Of a stretch of DNA of 64,000 bases, positions 59,311 through 64,000 are shown piece after piece (position 1 is the stretch's first letter; each line of letters begins with the position of its first letter). The notes beneath the pieces were generated by a model. It ran no database searches. It was not told where the DNA came from and saw nothing but the letters and a program-made list of their open reading frames with translations. A program made the position numbers and the translations under genes. Location: NCBI RefSeq assembly GCF_963678635.1, contig NC_087062.1:93967845-94031844 (forward strand), written 5' to 3'. Source of the stretch: Symsagittifera roscoffensis. Taxonomy: Eukaryota > Xenacoelomorpha > Acoela > Convolutidae.

Positions 59311-59655
59311 GTACCTACGAAGTGCAAAACCAAGAAGAGAAAGTCATTGATTATCTTAGCAGTGATGCTAATAGGACATTATAGAATCGCCTATGATTGT
59401 CCAATCACAGTAATATTAGCTAAGGTTTTTTTGCAACCGGTTTTTGTTCTGTCCTCAGACAGTTTATCTATCTTTATTTTCTAATCTATCGCTCTAGTTT
59501 CGTTGGGCTTCTTTATTCCTCTCTCTCTCTCTCTCTTCGCCGTTTTTTTACACAAGCAATACTTGTGTTATAGTATGAACTAACTTTTTTTCCAACCTAA
59601 GTAGCGAAATTTGTCACTTTAAGTACAGCCAATGCTAAGGATTTTAACACATACT

Positions 59656-60020
59656 ATTATTGTTCCGGCTTTCGTAACGAAAGTAACGGAATATTTAAGC
59701 TCGGGATAGTTTTTTTTCTTCAGACAAATTTTGACTTTTTAACTAGCCATTTTTGAGGGGATTTTTTGTATGGCTCAAAAAATATTGTTGTCCTGAGCTT
59801 AAATTGGGACAGATATTACACTTGTGATCATTTTTCGTAAAGTTATGGGGGTATAAAAATTGCCATTTTGGCCAATTTGGGTCAATTAACGGGCGATATA
59901 TTTCGCGCTATGAAGGCGTAAGCGGAGATTTAATAGGTCATAGAAATCATTCCAAATTGGTTGAAGGAAGCTAAGTTGCCATAATTGTTTTGTTAATAGG
60001 AGCGAAATTTATCACTTTAC
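59656..60020. mobile_element. inverted copy of the element found in the BEL LTR
   Basis: The reverse complement of 5862-6213 aligns along this stretch: TTATTGTTCCG, ACGAAAGTAACGGAATATT, TTTTTAACTAGCCATTTTTGA, GGCGTAAGCGGAGATTTAAT and GGAGCGAAAT. This shows the 5.7 kb insertion belongs to a dispersed family. Confidence 0.8.
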
Positions 60021-60960
60021 TCAAAAATCAGATTTCACAAAAAAATCGCAAATAAAAAAAAATCGTTTCATTTTTATTTTAATTAATTTCTTCATGTTAT
60101 TTTTTCAAATTGATTGTGTCGTATCACAATATAATTCTCTGACATCTCTGAAGGTTGCTCTGAATTTTAATGAGCATAGCTATTTTAGAATGTTGCTTTC
60201 CAAATGACGAGGAAAGTTCTGTACCCGAGAGATATCGGATGTCGTTTGTTTGCAGGACGGTATTCCTCTAGAAGCCTCAGAGAACAAAGAAAGAAGTTTC
60301 GGCAGAGGCTTTTAGTTTTAGTATGTCTGGTCACTCTCGCTGATATCTCACGAGTGATTTTTCAATTTATAAACTAAGAGTTTATGTTTTTGTTTACTCT
60401 TCAAATTTGTTTATTTAACAAAGTTATCAGTAAAGATCGGTCTTTCTGTTTTCATCACCAAGCCTTTTTCGGAATTTATTATTTGAGTTCAAATGTTTTC
60501 TTCCTGTTTCTTTCTTAATGATGTTTGCTGGCCCCATCTTTCACATCTTCCTGTTGTATCACAGAAATTATAGTCCGTGGCCGTAAACACCAAATAGGGC
60601 CTTGAAGTAGTTTGGTTAGGTCAAATAATAAATCGCAGCCTTGAATGGAGTTAAGGGATGTCACAATACTGTCCTTGAAAAAGTTACCACAGGTTCGAAA
60701 ATTGACCGCACTCTGCTGTTTTGTAGAAAGTGTAGGTTTACATTTTTGATGTCCTCTATTTCCACACACAGTCCGTTGGGCAGATTATATATGTTTACAA
60801 ATATACGGCACATGAATAAATACATTTGTCAAGAATGTGTTAAGGTTATAGAAATAATTTTCTTTAAAGTGATAATATTCTTTATAGTGGTACCTTGAAG
60901 GGTGTTGAAAGGTGTTTTACTTAAGCTGTAATAAACGTCCTAATGTTCTTTCAGTGGTAC
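60021..60960. other. gene-less interval
   Basis: No supported feature. The minus-strand frame at 60769-60515 carries no recognisable domain. Confidence 0.4.
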
Positions 60961-60962
60961 TT

Positions 60963-63255
60963 TTATTCATTCATGGAATGAAGTCCTGGTTGTGAGCTAG
61001 AAACATCCCGGTTGATGTATGATGTATATGAGGTGAAAGCGTGAGCTCTCACTTTTTTGAGTTCCATTGCCATCTCTAATTTTATTCGATTCGCGTGTTC
61101 TTTCACGTCGTTCAGTGTTTCTTGAAATGGAGCTGTGGTTTCCACTGAATCGAGAGTCAGTCTGTCATCAAAAATTCTTGCTACGAAGGTCGAAGTTTTC
61201 TCAGATTCAGCGCTATTGGTTTTGCTTTTTTCCTCATCTGTTCTCGATTTTGAAAATTAGGGATTTCGAGTAGCTTTTTCATTACTTCCTTGAATAATTC
61301 GGTTCCCTCTTCCGTTTTTGAGTCGTAGTATGGCCTGTCCTCCAATTTTGGCATTTCGTTTAGCAACTTTGAGATGGGGTCCCGCAATTAGGCATGGATC
61401 TTGATTGCTGGGAGCTGTTGGCATGTTGCTGAATCAGATATAATTTTTATGTTAGGCCCTACTAACTGTCTTCCAGATTCCAGTGTTACAATGCAGATAT
61501 GGCATCCCGGGAGTTTTTCTATTCCACTGGTGGTTGTTGATTCTATATCGGACTCAAAGAGGGTGTATGCAGAGGTTGCTGATGTGATCAGCCAAACCCG
61601 AATCCTTGATTTTCAGCTTTTTCAGTAGATGGTTAATGAATCTGTTCGGTGTCTCATACTTTCAGTGTGTCCAGATTTCCTTTGAAGAATAGTTGCCAGG
61701 CACGATCCGTGTCCTGTCTCAGTAGGGATCATATCGTTGCAAATCTCTAATCTGATATCTTCAAGATCCAAGGCAGTGTTTCAAGTTGTACTCCGTTGAT
61801 ACTGCAGTTTCCATATTGTCCTCTGATTTTGCCAAGTAGGGATCTTCCGTTTTTCACATAATCGCTTTATCCTTCTCGTACTGTGGCATCGGTACTCGAC
61901 TTGCATGGAAGACGGTAAATGAAGTTTGCCGTGACGCTAGTGGAATGGCAATCTTCATTAACAAGCCTTCTTTGATAGTGACCACGTCAGTCAGAAGCTG
62001 AGCTTCATAGTATGACAACATTTTGTCCATCGGAATGGCCAAAGAAAGTTGATCATGAGCGTGGCTTTGCTATTTGGAGACTTCTAGATTTTTTGTCACT
62101 TACTGCCATCAATACTGACCCCTTACGGGACCTTTTCTTGATCTCGTACTAAGAAATCTAACTTAGCATCGGCTTGATCTAAATAAACTATTTTTTATTT
62201 AGATCAAGCCGATGCTAAGTTGGATTCTTTAGTACGTCAAAAGATCCCTCCTATAGTTTTTTTGGCTACAAGCGTAGTTTACCTTTGCGTCTCTGGCAAT
62301 CATTGCCTCTTTCTGACAAACTTTTCACAAGCTTTGTAAGGTTTTTCTGTTTTTTGTACCCATTATCGATTTGCCGTGTTATGAAATCACCAGCATCACA
62401 GCCCAGTTTACTAGCAATCTTGCGTTTTACTGGCAGACTCCTTTGTTCCAGTTGAACTTTCATTGGAATTCCAATCCCTATTGCGTATTTGTTCTTTAAT
62501 TTTTGAAACCGAGATATATCATCGGGCCGACCAGCTTCAAAGCTATTCACCAGTGCAGGAAAATCCAAGGTCAAAACAGCATGCGCCGCCATTGATGACT
62601 GTACAATCAAGTTTCCCGGCTTGGTTAATAATACATACATGTGGTCATGGAAGTATGCCTGGCCCCTTTAATGAGATTCAAAAAGCAGGGTAAACACTTA
62701 GCGGTTTCAAAAAGGAATTTGGAGGCTGCGCCCGAATCAGCAACCAGGTATAAATTTCCACCGAAAAAAATGCATGACGCAGAGTCATCTGTAAACCAAG
62801 GCCCAGTTGCATAAATTGCGTCAGCCTTGGGGCACAGCCATTTCAGCCCCTGGGGGCACAGCCTTTTCAGGAGCATTCTCCAAAGAGAATGACCAAGCAG
62901 AGGATCTTCTAAAGACACCAGATAATAACTTTCTGTTCGTCATTTTGTTCCATTTGAGAGCCATTTGCAACTGACGCATATTCTTGCAACTCTCCAATTC
63001 CTTCAATATTTCGGTTGCGATGACGAACAACTCTTGGTTCGAAATCTCTACTGGTTTTTCAAACCAGCATCTTTTTTGTCCAGCAATTCAATCATCACCT
63101 CTTTTGCCTTTTCAGTGACCATGTTCCAAGATTTCATTCCTCTGCCATCCAGGTTTTTAAGGGCTTCCAACCCAACTCACGTATCTGTTCTCCCGAAATA
63201 TGCCGAAAAAAATTGTATCGAACAACTGGGTCCAAACATTTTTGTCAATATTTGA
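60963..63255 (-). pseudogene. decayed Env-like (F-type) glycoprotein reading frames of an LTR element
   Basis: Minus-strand open segments at 63030-62821, 62918-62625, 62640-62266, 62042-61854, about 61600-61430, 61387-61181 and 61145-60963 read in one direction, separated by stops and frameshifts. The 62042-61854 segment has a YY-x-x-LL and IPLASRQ-x(n)-MPQ pattern, and the following one a Cys-x2-Cys within a GCHICIVTLESG-type block. These recall the envelope-like proteins of some animal LTR retroelements, which resemble baculovirus F protein. Assignment is from remembered family pattern and is tentative. No pol is in the window; it could lie beyond 64000. As it stands it cannot encode a protein. 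Confidence 0.45.
62146..62235. repeat. near-perfect palindrome, 42 bp arms
   Basis: The left arm 62146-62187 and right arm 62194-62235 are inverse copies matching at 39 of 42 positions, with a 6 bp spacer. The inner 28 bp are exact. It lies between two of the Env-like segments. Confidence 0.95.
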
Positions 63256-64000
63256 CATTGCTCTATAATATTGCACTCAACTATCTGCAAAAATAAAAGA
63301 AAAACATTCAATAAATCATGCAAAAGGAAACAGAAACACATGCAATAAGGCTTAGTTTTACTTGAGAGTAAAAAATGATGCAATAAACATGAATTTATCT
63401 TGCTGACGAAAATCACAAATACATCAATTCTGAAATGGCATCAAAAAGTAAATCAGCTGTTTTGTTATAATCAACCGAAAACCTCATTGAACAAAACAAC
63501 AACTAAATTTACTTTTACCTATATCTTAATGTTCTAAACCTGATCTAGTTCAGGGTACGTCAAAATACTATCTTCCAAAACAAGAAGAGAACACGAAAAG
63601 GCACCAAAACAAAACACATGTTCATGCTGAGATCATATCCAATATCTCCACCTTTAACCTCTCTCTTCCCATCTCCACATACTCCATCCAATCTCTGACA
63701 CACGGCCCCTCCTCATTAATACACCATTCTCCATCACAACCTAACAGCTTTTTCTCTAACAGGTCAATTTCTTCACAGGCCCAAATTCACGAAACACTAA
63801 ATAAAATCAAGGACAACTTCATTTTTCAAAGGATCTGAAAATCTCTAACTACATCAGATGAAATTTATTTAGCTTTCATAGCACTCTTGACTACCTTTAC
63901 GACTTCCTAAAACAACCAACTGAAATGAGGAAACAACCCAGCTTATTTTGCCATTTGCACTTCTCTTCCAACTTTACAAAAACGAATCAACCTTTGATGT
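63256..64000. other. gene-less interval
   Basis: Composition changes to AC-rich (CAAAACAAACACA-type stretches) near 63550-64000. No supported gene. Confidence 0.4.

Overview
The window is animal (metazoan) nuclear DNA: AT-rich, with interrupted genes, canonical splice sites, and a dense load of mostly decayed transposable elements. Five kinds of retroelement (BEL/Pao, GalEa-type Ty1/copia, Penelope-like, a CR1/Jockey-like LINE, tRNA-derived SINEs) and hAT-like and Tc1/mariner-like non-autonomous DNA elements can be read. This mix, with a secreted GH1 glycosidase, liprin-beta, ornithine decarboxylase antizyme and ANAPC16, suggests an invertebrate, perhaps marine. The phylum cannot be fixed from the sequence alone.

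Four host genes are supported, all on the + strand. (1) An intronless secreted family-1 glycoside hydrolase at 1922-3520, with both catalytic glutamates. (2) Ornithine decarboxylase antizyme at 23220-26317: a 59-codon ORF1 ending at an in-frame UGA, a +1 programmed frameshift into ORF2, and one 2.35 kb intron. The slip codon is GUU, not the usual UCC. (3) A one-exon APC/C subunit 16 (ANAPC16) homologue at 34357-34653. (4) Liprin-beta at 50031-58461, eight coding exons summing to 2898 nt (965 codons plus stop), with three C-terminal SAM domains.

Layout. 0-1.8 kb: flank with a 240 bp direct repeat in two copies that carry a TATA-like box. 1.9-3.7 kb: GH1. 5.6-13.4 kb: a decayed BEL/Pao retrotransposon with both LTRs, the 5' LTR split by another element. 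13.9-16.2 kb: Penelope-like fragments on both strands (RT, GIY-YIG, a PHD-type zinc finger joined to the RT, a hammerhead-like motif) and a CAATAT-rich satellite. 19.2-21.8 kb: an internally deleted GalEa copia element on the minus strand. 23.2-26.9 kb: antizyme. 26.9-34.2 kb: dispersed repeats, a hAT-like MITE, a CTGT microsatellite and a 721 bp foldback element. 34.4 kb: ANAPC16. 38.5-41.8 kb: a minus-strand LINE interrupted by a second 721 bp foldback element. 42.2-47.7 kb: a 1.85 kb unit in three tandem copies, each carrying a hAT-like insertion. 50-58.5 kb: liprin-beta. 59-60 kb: inverted copies of two elements seen earlier. 60.9-63.3 kb: decayed minus-strand Env-like reading frames with a 42 bp-arm palindrome.

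The host genes are unrelated in function (polyamine feedback, mitotic ubiquitin ligase, synaptic/adhesion scaffold, secreted glycosidase), and there is no sign of a co-regulated cluster. The most notable host observation is the antizyme: a non-canonical shift site, together with a downstream AUG already in the ORF2 frame that could bypass the frameshift.
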